Shown piece by piece: positions 1 to 9,118 of a DNA stretch of 64,000 nucleotides. A program made the position numbers and the translations under genes. Each line of letters starts with the position of its first letter. Position 1 is the stretch's first letter. The stretch comes from Blepharisma stoltei (taxonomy: Eukaryota > Ciliophora > Heterotrichea > Heterotrichida > Blepharismidae): contig CAJZBQ010000053.1 in assembly GCA_914767885.1 (NCBI GenBank), positions 1,772,501-1,836,500 of the forward strand, given 5' to 3'. The notes under the pieces are model-generated. The model worked only from the letters and a program-made list of their open reading frames with translations, was not told where the DNA came from and searched no databases.

Positions 1-73
1 CCATTTATAAATGAGTGGATCATAAAATATCAAAATTCTGATACATTTTTATTGTAAAATCCAATATCTTTCT

Positions 74-544
74 ATGAAGCTTCCAATGCCAAAAGATATT
101 TTGTTATCTACTCAATCAATCACAGAACTTACATGCAACATTTGCAATTTATCATTCATTTCTCCTTGTGATTTTAAACTTCACAAGCTTGGGACCTTAG
201 AGCAAGTCTCAAGTAAAGCCAAAGTTGAAGAAACTGAACCAATTCCTTTGTTGTCTCATCGACATAAATTTGAATGTGATAAATGCTTAAAGATTTTTTC
301 TTCAGAAAAAGGACTACACCAACATGAAGGGAAAATTCACAATTTTAGTAAGAGGTCATTCAAATGCCCTATTTGTGACAAGAAATTTAGAGACAATTCA
401 GCCCTGAAATTTCATACTAGGCAAGTGCACGAAAAGAGCACCCGAGTTAGCTGCAATGAATGTAAACAAACGTTTTACAGCAAATACGTTCTTGAGAAGC
501 ATTCTCAAAGATGTCCGGCCCAAGAAATTGAAATTAGCAGTTAA
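74..544 (+). CDS. C2H2 zinc-finger protein, 156 aa
   Basis: Small protein made of zinc fingers, presumably binding nucleic acid. Fingers visible: a degenerate one at residues 21-37 (CxxC, then a single His), C68/C71-H84/H89, C98/C101-H114/H119, and a last one C127/C130-H143/C147 of C2HC type. The linker before the second finger is Ser/Glu-rich and unstructured-looking. It ends at TAA, has no in-frame TGA and carries no insert, unlike most neighbours. The ATG at 74 is the first in frame. No other domain is visible, so the target is unknown. It is transcribed away from the left edge and convergent with the kelch gene at 1462-3685. Confidence 0.85.
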   Translation: MKLPMPKDILLSTQSITELTCNICNLSFISPCDFKLHKLGTLEQVSSKAKVEETEPIPLLSHRHKFECDKCLKIFSSEKGLHQHEGKIHNFSKRSFKCPICDKKFRDNSALKFHTRQVHEKSTRVSCNECKQTFYSKYVLEKHSQRCPAQEIEISS

Positions 545-903
545 GACTGGATATAACTAATTTAATAAGTTTAAAGTAATAAATAGGATTAAACTTTCTC
601 AAACTTTTACTCTTAAATTTTAAGGTTAAAATAAAAATTACTATAATAGATAAATTGAGATTAATAGTTATTTGTAGTATAGCAAGCAGCTTTCAAATTA
701 AATGCAATTATGGAGCTCTCTTTAGGTTTGAGTTATTATTTTACTTCGCTCATATATTAAAATAATTTCTCCTGCATCCCCTATCGCCAGTTGTAGAGGT
801 AAAAAGCTCTCTTTAATCTTTAAATTGGCTTTTTTGATATAAAATGAGTACTTTCTTATGAACTTATAATTTCATTTTATCCAAGCTCCTCATTAAGAGA
901 TGC
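545..903. other. AT-rich intergenic stretch
   Basis: Stretch between the zinc-finger gene and a family-1 MITE. It is AT-rich with stops in all frames. I see no gene, RNA or clear repeat in it. Confidence 0.5.
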
Positions 904-1300
904 TAACTCCCCCCCCCCCCCTCCGTGAGCGAACAAAACCATTAGAAAAATCGCCATTTTTTGACCAAAAACCCACCCTCCGTGAGTGAACAAAAATTTT
1001 TTTAATAGAAAAAATTTTTAATGGAAAAAAATTTTGATATATAAGTGATAATTAGTATAATGAAATCTAGAGCTAATTCTGTTTAATTTTAAACAAATTG
1101 CGTTTTAAAACATAAATTTTGCAAATTAAAATTAATATTTGCTTCCCAATTTTTGCAAATTAGGATTTTTTTTAAATTTCGAAAAAAATATTTTTTATTA
1201 AAAATTTATATATAAATTTTTTTTAAAAAAAAAAATTAACCCCCCTCCGTGAGCGAACAAAATTTTTTTTGTTCGCTCACGGAGGGGGGGGGGGGAGTAA
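904..1300. mobile_element. Family-1 MITE, intact, intergenic
   Basis: Flanked by TAA on both sides (904-906 and 1298-1300). Ends are a C tract then ccgtgagcgaacaaaa, and the inverse at the right end. The right end is a long hairpin (the terminal repeat followed by its own complement); the left end carries a second, direct partial copy of the terminal sequence. The core is AT-rich and noncoding. This orientation recurs at 19226 and 49298. It would be an intergenic IES. Confidence 0.9.
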
Positions 1301-1461
1301 GCAATGAACTTGAAGCAAAATGAGATGGTAAATTAAATGAACTGATCATTATGCTTTTGTATCTGCTCCAAGCTACTTCTCCTTTAATCCAGCTGATTCA
1401 TATTGAGTTTCACAAACTAATGTATTTATTTTATATATAAAGTTGGCTTAAAAGTTGATTT

Positions 1462-3685
1462 CTATGTATTATTTAAATCAATCTTGTATACTTCCGTCAA
1501 TGATGATGCTAAGACGTTAAATTGAAAGACACAAAGGTCAGAAAATCTTAAAATGCAAATATTTTTATCTTGAATAACTGGCGGTGATTGGCTTCACCAA
1601 TTTAGTTTATCTTCAATAGATACCAAGGAGCCTGCTGTGTCGTCATCTCCTATCAAGCAAATTTTTTTGCTTTGAAAAATGATGATCCCTTTTTCAGTTG
1701 AAGCGAGTGTGCAGCCTTGATCACTAACTCCCTCTCCATGAGCGAACAAAAACATTTTGTTCGCTTACGAGGGAGTTTAAATTTGTTTTTTAAAAATTTT
1801 ATATATAAATCTATAGTATAATACATAAAATGGCGTATGGCGACCGACCCACCCTCTCAGTGGTGGTTACCCATGTATATCCGGGCATGGTTTTTGGAGC
1901 CAGGAGTTAGCCCAACAACGTCTGGGACCTCGAAGCGAGAGGCCTAAGCGCGAAAGCCGCTGCTTTTGCGACCAGACCCATGGGCAGTTACTCGTGACTT
2001 CTTTTTGCCAGCAGCGCTCAGCCCAGTGAGTGCCCGAAATGAGGCAGGGCGACTTACCTGCCTAAACTGCTTTTGTGGCTCGCTCCGAATGGCGAAAGCT
2101 GTTGAGTTCTTTCTCGGGATGACCGGAAAAGAGGGGAAGGCGAGTTAGACAACTAAGCGGGGGGGTCTCTCCAGTTGAAAAGGTGCCCTTCAATGGGCAG
2201 ATCTGGCGGACGACGCGGCAGTGTTGGCGTAAACTTAGGCGACGATCCAAGTTGGAAATGGAGGCGGTCAGCAAAGCTGTTATAAGACGGCCCTTGACAA
2301 TACCTCTACCGAGAAACCGGGCTTTCGGCCCGGGCTTGGTGAACGCTCTGCCACCACACGGGAAACCGTGGAATGCTTCCTCGGACGTAGTAGGGACCTT
2401 AAATACCCAGCGTAATCTTAATCTTAATCTTAATATATAAATCTATAGTAATTTTTTTAAAAAATAATATTAAAGCAAATATTAATTTAGTTTGCAAAAT
2501 TTATTTCAAAATGTTAAATTCCAACAGAAATTAGCTAGATATTTCATTATATTAATTATCATTACATATCAAAATATTATTTTAATAAAAAATTTTGCTC
2601 ATGGTGTGTGGATTTTTACCAAAAATATAATTTTCCAATTGCTTTGTCCGCTTACGGAGGCGGGTAGTAAGAGGAAATTCCAATTTTATATTTTCAACAT
2701 AAAAATTTTCAAGACTGATCTTTTCAATGCTGAACTCCTTATTTCCACCAGCTACATAAATATTGCTCTTATGATAGCATAAACCAGGAAATTTTCTTGA
2801 TAAATGCAGATCCCCTAGCATTTCTCAACTTTTAGATTTTATGTCATATCGCTCAAACGCAGTAATCTCTCCTATTCCTATTCCTCCGAAAACATATATA
2901 AAATTATCAATAAATAAGCCTGAGTGATAATATCTTGCCGTGATCAGGTCAGCTTGATTGATAAATTCACGTGTTTTTAGATTGACTTCATAAACTGTTT
3001 TCACAGCTTGGCCAAGAATTGAAGATCCTCCAGTGACAAGGACTGACCCTGGAAATCCTACAATTGCTGAAAAAGCTTTGCTTTTCAAGCCCTGAATTGT
3101 AAAGGTTTCTAGACTTTGTTTAGAAACATCATAAATTCTCAATTTATCTTGCCTAATATGATATAACTTTGTAGGGCCTATATTCGGCCCTTCGTACTTT
3201 ACCTCAAGTAAAACATCCAAGCTATTTTCGAACTCTGGCAGCTTCATTTCTACATTTACAAAACTCTGCCCACTTTTCATGAACTTGCTGAACTCTTTTA
3301 GCTCAATTTGATCAATTTTTTGTATTATAGAATTCAGCTTTTCCAGTGTTTCTTGCTTTTTCCCTTCAATTTTCATCAGAATTTCCTTCAGCTTGGATTG
3401 AAGGTGCTCTATCTTTGCCATGATTTCTAGTTTAAATTTGTCTGTTGTTTCTGTGATTTTTTTAATTTCTTCTTCTACTTTGGAAATAATTAGTTGCTTT
3501 TTTTGGCTATTATTTGGGTCTTCAGAATTAGTAATATCAGGCTTATCTTCAATTATAATTTTTCTGCTAAAATGTGGGATTTGGGTTAAAGCTGATTTGT
3601 GGTTTTCGAAGCATTCTTCGCAACATATAATCCCTGAGCAGTAGCATTTAATTACAGCACCCTTTGGACAGATACAGCAATTCAT
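1462..3685 (-). CDS. B-box zinc finger / coiled-coil / kelch protein, interrupted, 426 aa after excision
   Basis: Coding segments on the minus strand are 3685-2671 and about 1727-1462, stop TAG at 1462-1464. Residues 1-32 are a Cys/His-rich B-box-like zinc module (CCICP..CYCSGIICCEEC..H). About residues 55-125 form a coiled coil, and the rest contains kelch-type blades (VTGG, YVFGG, YVAGG motifs). Such proteins act as adaptors; substrate unknown. The codon after the second clear blade is TGA (Trp of the kelch W). Between 1725 and 2668 lies a MITE with a retroelement inside it; joining at TAA gives an uninterrupted 427-codon frame, and the downstream part again uses TGA as Trp. Confidence 0.85.
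1725..2670. mobile_element. Family-1 MITE in kelch gene, split by a SINE-like element
   Basis: TAA at 1725-1727 and at 2668-2670. The left end is a hairpin of the terminal repeat; the right end is degenerate (cttacggaggcgggtag). The core is interrupted at 1819-2432 by a SINE-like element with an 18-bp duplication of MITE sequence. Removing 943 nt between the two TA copies leaves the kelch protein in frame. Confidence 0.85.
1819..2432 (+). mobile_element. SINE-like element nested in MITE (614 bp)
   Basis: Target duplication atatataaatctatagta (18 bp) at 1801-1818 and 2433-2450. The head has ACATAAAATGG, the body is GC-rich relative to the host, and the tail is a run of TTAATC units. Short open frames inside show no recognisable protein. 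This is typical non-LTR retrotransposition structure. Confidence 0.85.
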
Positions 3686-3723
3686 ATTTTTATAAGAAAA
3701 TACTATAAATTAATTATTTCAGA

Positions 3724-6275
3724 TTACATCACCTCACAAAACTCACAGGCTGTGCCATTGTTCTCTCTTTCAAAGTTCATGAAATTAGTCCTCAGCCTCT
3801 TTATGCTCCCTGATTCTTCTTTTAATTTCGCGAGAATTCTTTGTCGGTGTCCTAATTTCTCGATTCCTATTTCATGCTCTAGCACATATTCAGTGATAGG
3901 ATAGTTGGAATTCATTAGTAGCAAAATTTGTTCGAAATTGTCAAACCCTGAATTGTAGAAGTCTCGATAGTGCTCAGACATGCCAAGTGACTCAAGCCAT
4001 TCTTGGAGAGTAGGGAGTAAGTGAACTCCAGGCGCTGAAATAGGGTTTATGCATCATGCATTTGTAGTTTTTTCGTGGGCTGAAGAAGGGGTTTGCTTTT
4101 TCATACTGTCTTCTTCTAGTAAAGCTAGTAGACGATAACGGTATCCTGGCTTCGAGATGCCGATTGTAGTCAGGATATCTACTGTTAAAGGCATTTCTGA
4201 CTGCATTTGGTCAAGCAAAATTTCAAGATCATCAAAACCATTTTTTACCAAAAACTCAAAAGTTTGTTCCAGTTTTTTTGAGCAAAGCCATTGGAATAGT
4301 GAATTTTTTGACAAATCAATTCCAAAAGAAAACGTTCGATATGTATTTGTGCTGGGTCGCTTTGCTATTGTTTTTTCACATTCAGGCTCAAGCATAGATT
4401 CTTTGATGCTTAGATCTTCACTTCCTGAATCTTCACTATCACTTCCTACGTGCTCTGTTTCTTGGTCAACAAAATTACTAAAACTGATGTTCTCTTTGTC
4501 ATCTTTTCTATTCGGGGTATGAGGGCTGAGATCAAAAATTGGTTCTGATAAAATCTTTTTCATTTCTTCAGAAGTGGCAAGCTCAATTGCGTTTTTCCCT
4601 CCTCTGTCTTTTAGAAGAGCTGATGCATCGCTATTTATCAAGATTTCTGCTACTTGAATGTGCCCTTTTTCAGAGGCATAATGGAGAGGGGTTTTCCCAA
4701 ATACAAAATTTGGGATATTGGGGTTTGCTTAGTGCATACTCATTAAAATGGAGGTGAATCAACCTACCCTCTTAATTTATGTAGCTGAAATCTGAAAAGG
4801 TGCTGGGGACCTTGAAGAACGAATCTTTACTCCAATGCCAACTTTTACCTTACTCCCCCGAACAAAAAATTCTTGTTCGCTTACGGAGGGAGATTATTTT
4901 TTTTCTAAAAAATCCTAATTCGCAAAAATTGGAAAGCAAATATTATTTTAATTTTTTTAATTTATGTTTTAAAACGCAATTTGTAAAATTAAAAAGAATT
5001 AGCTCGAGATTCATAATAATAGTTATCAATTTTATATCAAAATTTTTTCCATAAAAATTTTTTCTATTAAAAATTTTTGTTCACTCACGGAGGGGGTAGT
5101 TAGAGAAAGATGGGTTCATATTTGAAAAGGGGTTTCCCAAAGGTGTCGATGGGACTACTCCCCAGCGTGAAACCAGAATTACGCCCTAGGCTGTGGATTT
5201 CCATCTCAGCTGAGAGTTGACAAGAAAATTCAACCCGTTTGAATTTTCAATGGTGAACAACCCTCTTAGCGTACGGCACGGTGATTCAAACTTTCCATAA
5301 ATAAAATGGCATTCGGTTCGAGCGAAATTAGCTCTGCTAATTTTCTCTCCCTCAAGCAATTTTATTTATGGGGTTGGGCTTTCTTCTGAGAACTTCTGTA
5401 TAGCAATAGCAGTTTAACTCTGGCAGATAAGCTGAGAGGCACTGCTCCAAGTACATCAAGAGGCTCGAAGTTTTACCTCTCAGCACACCCGAGGAAGGTG
5501 GCCCTTAGGCGGAACACGCACAGGAGTTGAGTCAAGGAGTGCGAGGCAACGCAGCCCGTCGAAGCCGGAACGTCGTATTTACCCGTGCCATGGTGTAGCG
5601 AAGTGGGTCGATCCAGAGGTCCATGGGCTCGACATGTGGATAAATATGGTGGCAGCTCTGGAAACGGCTACCCCGTAGTGGAGTTAAACGTTATAGATAA
5701 TATAAGATAAGATAAGATTCAAATTTTCCGACTATCAGGGAGCATGCACAGTCCCTAGTTTATAGGAACAAGACTTGAAGGTCGTGAGACAATTGTCGGC
5801 GAAGCAGGAGAGTGAAGTGTTATGGAAGTGAATAAGGATCTTTAGCTCCCTACAGTGAGCTTTCCTATAATTTAACAAAGTTTAAGTATGGGTTTGCTTC
5901 GTGCTTAATTAGAAGCTTTGTCATATTGATGTGACCTTTGAATGAAGCAAGATGCAAAGGAGTGTCACCGTCGTTTTGCTGTATGTTTGGGTCAGCTTTA
6001 TATTCTAAAAGAAGCTTGACAATTTCTAACAAATTATTGTCAGCAGCTTGGTGAAGTGGGGTTTCGCCAAGTCGGTTTTGAATATTTGGCTTTGCTCCTC
6101 GTTTTAAAAGGAACTCAGTTGCTTCGAGATGTCCACAGATAACTGCACGATATAGAGGCGCCCAGCCGAGTTTGCTGTCTAACTCATTGAGCCCTTCTGG
6201 GTATTTGTCAAGCGCTTCTGAAAGAGATGGGATATCGCCAAGTCTGCAAGCTTTTTGAATTTCATCTGAATTCAT
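3724..6275 (-). CDS. Ankyrin-repeat protein with two SAM domains, interrupted, 460 aa after excision
   Basis: Segments are 6275-5890 and about 4735-3724, stop TAA at 3724-3726. The N-terminal half has ankyrin repeats (GWAPLYRAVICGHLEATEFLLKRGA, GETPLHQAADNNLLEIVKLLLEY, GDTPLHLASFKGHINMTKLLIKH, GKTPLHYASEKGHIQVAEILI). An acidic Ser-rich linker follows, then two SAM domains (starting FQWLCSKKLEQTF and LQEWLESLGMSEHY). In-frame TGA between them is Trp. A 1.15-kb compound insert splits the fourth ankyrin repeat; joining at the imperfect repeat gggtttgcttNgtgc gives 461 codons in frame. It is probably a scaffold protein; partners unknown. It is divergent from the NACHT gene, with 18 nt between start codons. 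Confidence 0.85.
4850..5102. mobile_element. Family-1 MITE nested in SINE-like element
   Basis: TTA at 4850-4852 and 5100-5102. Short C/G-tract ends with the gttcgcttacgg / ttgttcactcacgg motif; the left end is a hairpin. Body sequence matches the other family-1 copies. Confidence 0.8.
5297..5715 (+). mobile_element. SINE-like element nested in SINE-like element (419 bp)
   Basis: Target duplication gattcaaaNtttcc at 5283-5296 and 5716-5729 with one C/T mismatch. Head TAAATAAAATGGC, tail of GATAA units. The 3' part shares a GGCTACCCC...GTTAAACGT motif with the elements at 44807 and 46113. Confidence 0.8.
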
Positions 6276-6293
6276 TTAATTTATTTAATTCAT

Positions 6294-8778
6294 ATGGAGA
6301 TATCATATGCAAACTATCTGATTTCACGTCTTTCGATCTTCAAAGATCCTTTTTCATCTACAGAAATCCAAACTGAAATGCTCTGTTACCCAATTTCATA
6401 CCTAGCAGAAGACCAACTGAAAGGGCTGGAGTGTGGGCTCCTCCAAGACATCGAAGATCACCAATTGATTTTCGATTCTCTACAAAAAGATCTGCCAAAA
6501 AGTGAAAAACTGAGCTACGAGCACCACTTTATTGCGGATGGTGCTGCTCATCTTCTTGCGAACTCTCATAGAGAAAACTTTGTTTTCCTGCTCGGAACTC
6601 CCAAAATCGGGAAAAGCTCTCTGCTAACTCTCCCAGTGAGCGAGTAGCAATTGGAATAATCCTACATTTTTGGAAATTAGTCTTCTCCTAGCGAATAAAA
6701 GTTCTTTTATATAAATTATTTAGATATATAAGTATATTATGGCTAAATCTTTAATATTTTTATTAAATAAATAATAAACTTATAAATTAAATATATTTTT
6801 ACTTTTAAAATTTTGCAAGCTTAATCCCCTGCTTATTAACGAAAAAACATTTTTGTTCGCTCATGGAAGGGATTTTTTTTAAAAAAATTATATAAATTTT
6901 ATAGTAAATTTATTTCGAATTTAAACTAGTCCCAATTCTCAAATATTGGTAAGTAAATATTTATTTAATTTGTATAATTTATGTTTAAAATGCAATTTGT
7001 CCAAAATTAAACAGAATTAGCTTACTCCCCCCCCCCCCTCCGTGAGCGAACAAAAAAATTTTGTTCGCTCACGGAGGGGGGTTAATTTTTTTTTTTTAAA
7101 AAAAATTTATATATAAATTTTATAAAAAATATTTTTTTCGAAATTTAAAAAAATCCTAATTTGCAAAAATTGGGAAGAATATTAATTTAATTTGCAAAAT
7201 TTATGTTTTAAAACGCAATTTGTTTAAAATTAAACAGAATTAGCTCTAGATTTCATTATACTAATTATCACTTATATATCAAAATTTTTTTCCATTAAAA
7301 TTTTTTCTATTAAAAAAATTTTTGTTCACTCACGGAGGGTGGGTTTTTGGTCAAAAAATGGCGATTTTTCTAATGGTTTTGTTCGCTCACGGAGGGGGGG
7401 GGGGGGAGTTAGGGATTTCATTATACTTATTCTCACTTATATATCAAAAATTTTATCATAAAAAATTTTTTGTTCGCTTACGGAGGCCAAAAAATAGGTA
7501 TTTTTCCAATGATTTTGTTCGTTCACTGAGGGGGAGTTAGAAAAATGTTTAAAACTAACTAATTACCTATATGAGCGAGCACAAAAAAATTCGCTTGCTG
7601 AAAGAAGGTATAAGGAAAATTGCTTTGCTAGCAGCTCAAAATTTGAAAAGCAACTCTAATAGCCCAGTCCCTTTACTAGTAAACTTAAAGAAAGTCATGG
7701 AATATGAAGTATCATCAATGGTTCAGTTTATGGAAGCATGCTACAGCCAACTCGAAGAATTCGAAGCTTTTCTCAGACAAAAATTTTTTCATGGAAAAAT
7801 TATTTTACTGTTAGATGGATTAGACGAAGTCAAAGGGCAGAAGAAAAAAGTATGCGAATACGTCTTCAAGGTCATAGAAATGTATTCATCTTTATCCCTA
7901 TGTGTGATTACTTCGAGGTTCAAAGGATATATTGAAACAAAAGGAGCAGTTGTTGCAAGAATGGAGCTGATTCCTCTTAAATTGCAGATTTCTATGGCGC
8001 AGTATATGCTTTCTGAGCTGCAGTTTGAGAGGTTTGTATCAATTGTGACTGAAGGGTCAAATTTTTATAGTGAGTTTATGAGCACACCTTTTTTCCTATC
8101 TCTTTTCTTACTCCCACCTATGCTAGCGAAAATATATTTTGTTGCTTACGAGGGAGTTAATTTTTTTTAAGAATTTTATATGTAAATTTAAAATAATTAG
8201 GAAAAAACTGGAAGCAAAAATTAATTTAATTTTTAAAATTTATATTTTTGAATTAAAGTGTTTAGATTTTTTATAAATTATATCGAGATTCATTATAATA
8301 ATTATCACTTATATATCAAAATACTTTTTCGTAAAATTTTTTTGTTTGCTCGTCATGGAGAATGGGTTTTTTGTCCAAAAAATAGGGAGGAGAGTTAGAC
8401 CTTTTTAGATGGGGAGAAATAGGTGCAAGTGAAAATATTTCGAGAGGAATTTTATATAGCATAGGTCTGAGGAAACTATTGGGAAAATCTGTCACTCCAG
8501 ATATATTTAGGTTTCTTGAGCTATTGGCAACTGATATTTTGGCAAAAGATATAAGGGAGTTTTCGTTCCTCGACGTACAAAAATTAGGCTTTGGTGATTG
8601 TTGAAATGCTATCAAGCAGATGCCTATTTTTATAAGGGTAGAAAACGATATTATAGAAAAGCTTTCTACAGGGCCTTTGAGTGATGAAGAATATTATAGA
8701 GACTCAATAGATGCAGAGTGCGGCATTGGAGAGGTAAAAGACACACCTCTTTTTCAAGCTCTTACCTCCCTAGGCTAA
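6294..8778 (+). CDS. NACHT-type P-loop NTPase, interrupted, about 427 aa, one-base frameshift
   Basis: Segments 6294-6626, 7540-8110 and 8398-8778. A Walker A loop (GTPKIGKSSLL) lies just before the first insert. After it come a NACHT-like core with Walker B (KIILLLDGLDEV) and the sensor region CVITSRFKGY, typical of STAND NTPases. Removing 913 and 287 nt at TA keeps the frame, except for one excess base. The frame changes within the run of seven A at 7583-7589; dropping one A gives a continuous sequence (YERAQKIRLLKEGIRKIALL). This may be a sequencing error or a real lesion. After TAA at 8776 the same frame stays open for about 30 codons, so the stop may be young. A related HEAT-like gene follows on the same strand. 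Confidence 0.75.
6625..7539. mobile_element. Composite of three family-1 MITE pieces in NACHT gene
   Basis: The outer left end (TAA at 6625-6627) belongs to a degraded MITE of one orientation. An older MITE with TTA at 6821-6823 and 7537-7539 follows. Inside it sits a fresh MITE (7022-7411). The mismatch between the outer flanks (TAA left, TTA right) fits two different insertion events. Joining TA 6625-6626 to 7538-7539 leaves Walker A continuing as GKSSLLEKCLKL in frame. Confidence 0.75.
7022..7411. mobile_element. Young family-1 MITE nested in an older copy
   Basis: TTA at 7022-7024 and 7409-7411, long C and G tracts, near-perfect ends. Its body is nearly the same as the copy at 24971-25357, suggesting recent activity. 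It interrupts the older MITE after the AGAATTAGC motif. Confidence 0.88.
8108..8397. mobile_element. Degenerate family-1 MITE in NACHT gene
   Basis: TTA at 8108-8110 and 8395-8397. Left end is a decayed hairpin (actcccacctatgctagcgaaa...ttgcttacgaggg). Removing 287 nt joins SLFL to DLFRWGEIG in frame. Confidence 0.82.
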
Positions 8779-9118
8779 AGAGCAAAATTATTTCCCTATG
8801 ATCAGTGGACAATTTTATTGGAAAATAATTTTCTGAAGTTTAAAAAAATTAATGAAAAATCTAATTAATTTATTTCATTTTTTGTTTCAATAAATACAAA
8901 CTGTTTAAATATAACTGGTTTGACATCTTATTATTGCATGTTAATACTTACATATAATTTATATTAAAAAAGTTACTGCTTATTAGCGATGCTTAATTTT
9001 CTCAAAATAAATAGTTTTCAAGAGTGTTTGCTTGCTAAATAAGGAAGAAGTTAAAGGAAGCACAGCCAGACTTTCATCTATCCAAAAATCAAGCTTAATC
9101 AAAGATAGGATTTTTTCT
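8779..9118. other. Gap between NACHT and HEAT-like genes
   Basis: 340 nt, AT-rich. The first 90 nt stay in frame with the NACHT gene past its TAA and read plausibly (KLFPYDQWTILLENNFLKF). The last 90 nt are open in the frame of the HEAT-like gene without an ATG. The two genes might therefore be one unit with a missed insert or intron between them; nothing here proves it. Confidence 0.4.

Larger units (their letters stand above)
4736..5889 (+). mobile_element. SINE-like element in ankyrin gene, itself carrying a MITE and a second SINE
   Basis: Target duplication gggtttgcttNgtgc at 4721-4735 and 5890-5904 (one mismatch). The head CATTAAAATGG is at the left. Two later insertions lie within it: a MITE (4850-5102) and a second SINE-like element (5297-5715). 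The TA in the left copy (cttag) is cttcg in the right copy. Confidence 0.75.

Noticed and set aside
1966..2440. Open frames inside the GC-richer SINE-like element
   Set aside because: Short, overlapping on both strands, not conserved among copies, no reverse-transcriptase or other domain.
7322..7540. Recurring open frame with the peptide FTHGGWVFGQKMAIFLMVLFAHGGGGG, also near 49389 and 38700
   Set aside because: It is the translation of the family-1 terminal repeat itself; it recurs wherever the MITE does and shows no coding signal.
7609..7632. Possible 24-nt GT...AG intron to explain the NACHT frameshift
   Set aside because: Its length is a multiple of three, so it cannot correct the frame, and heterotrich introns are 15-16 nt. 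An extra A in the seven-A run fits better.
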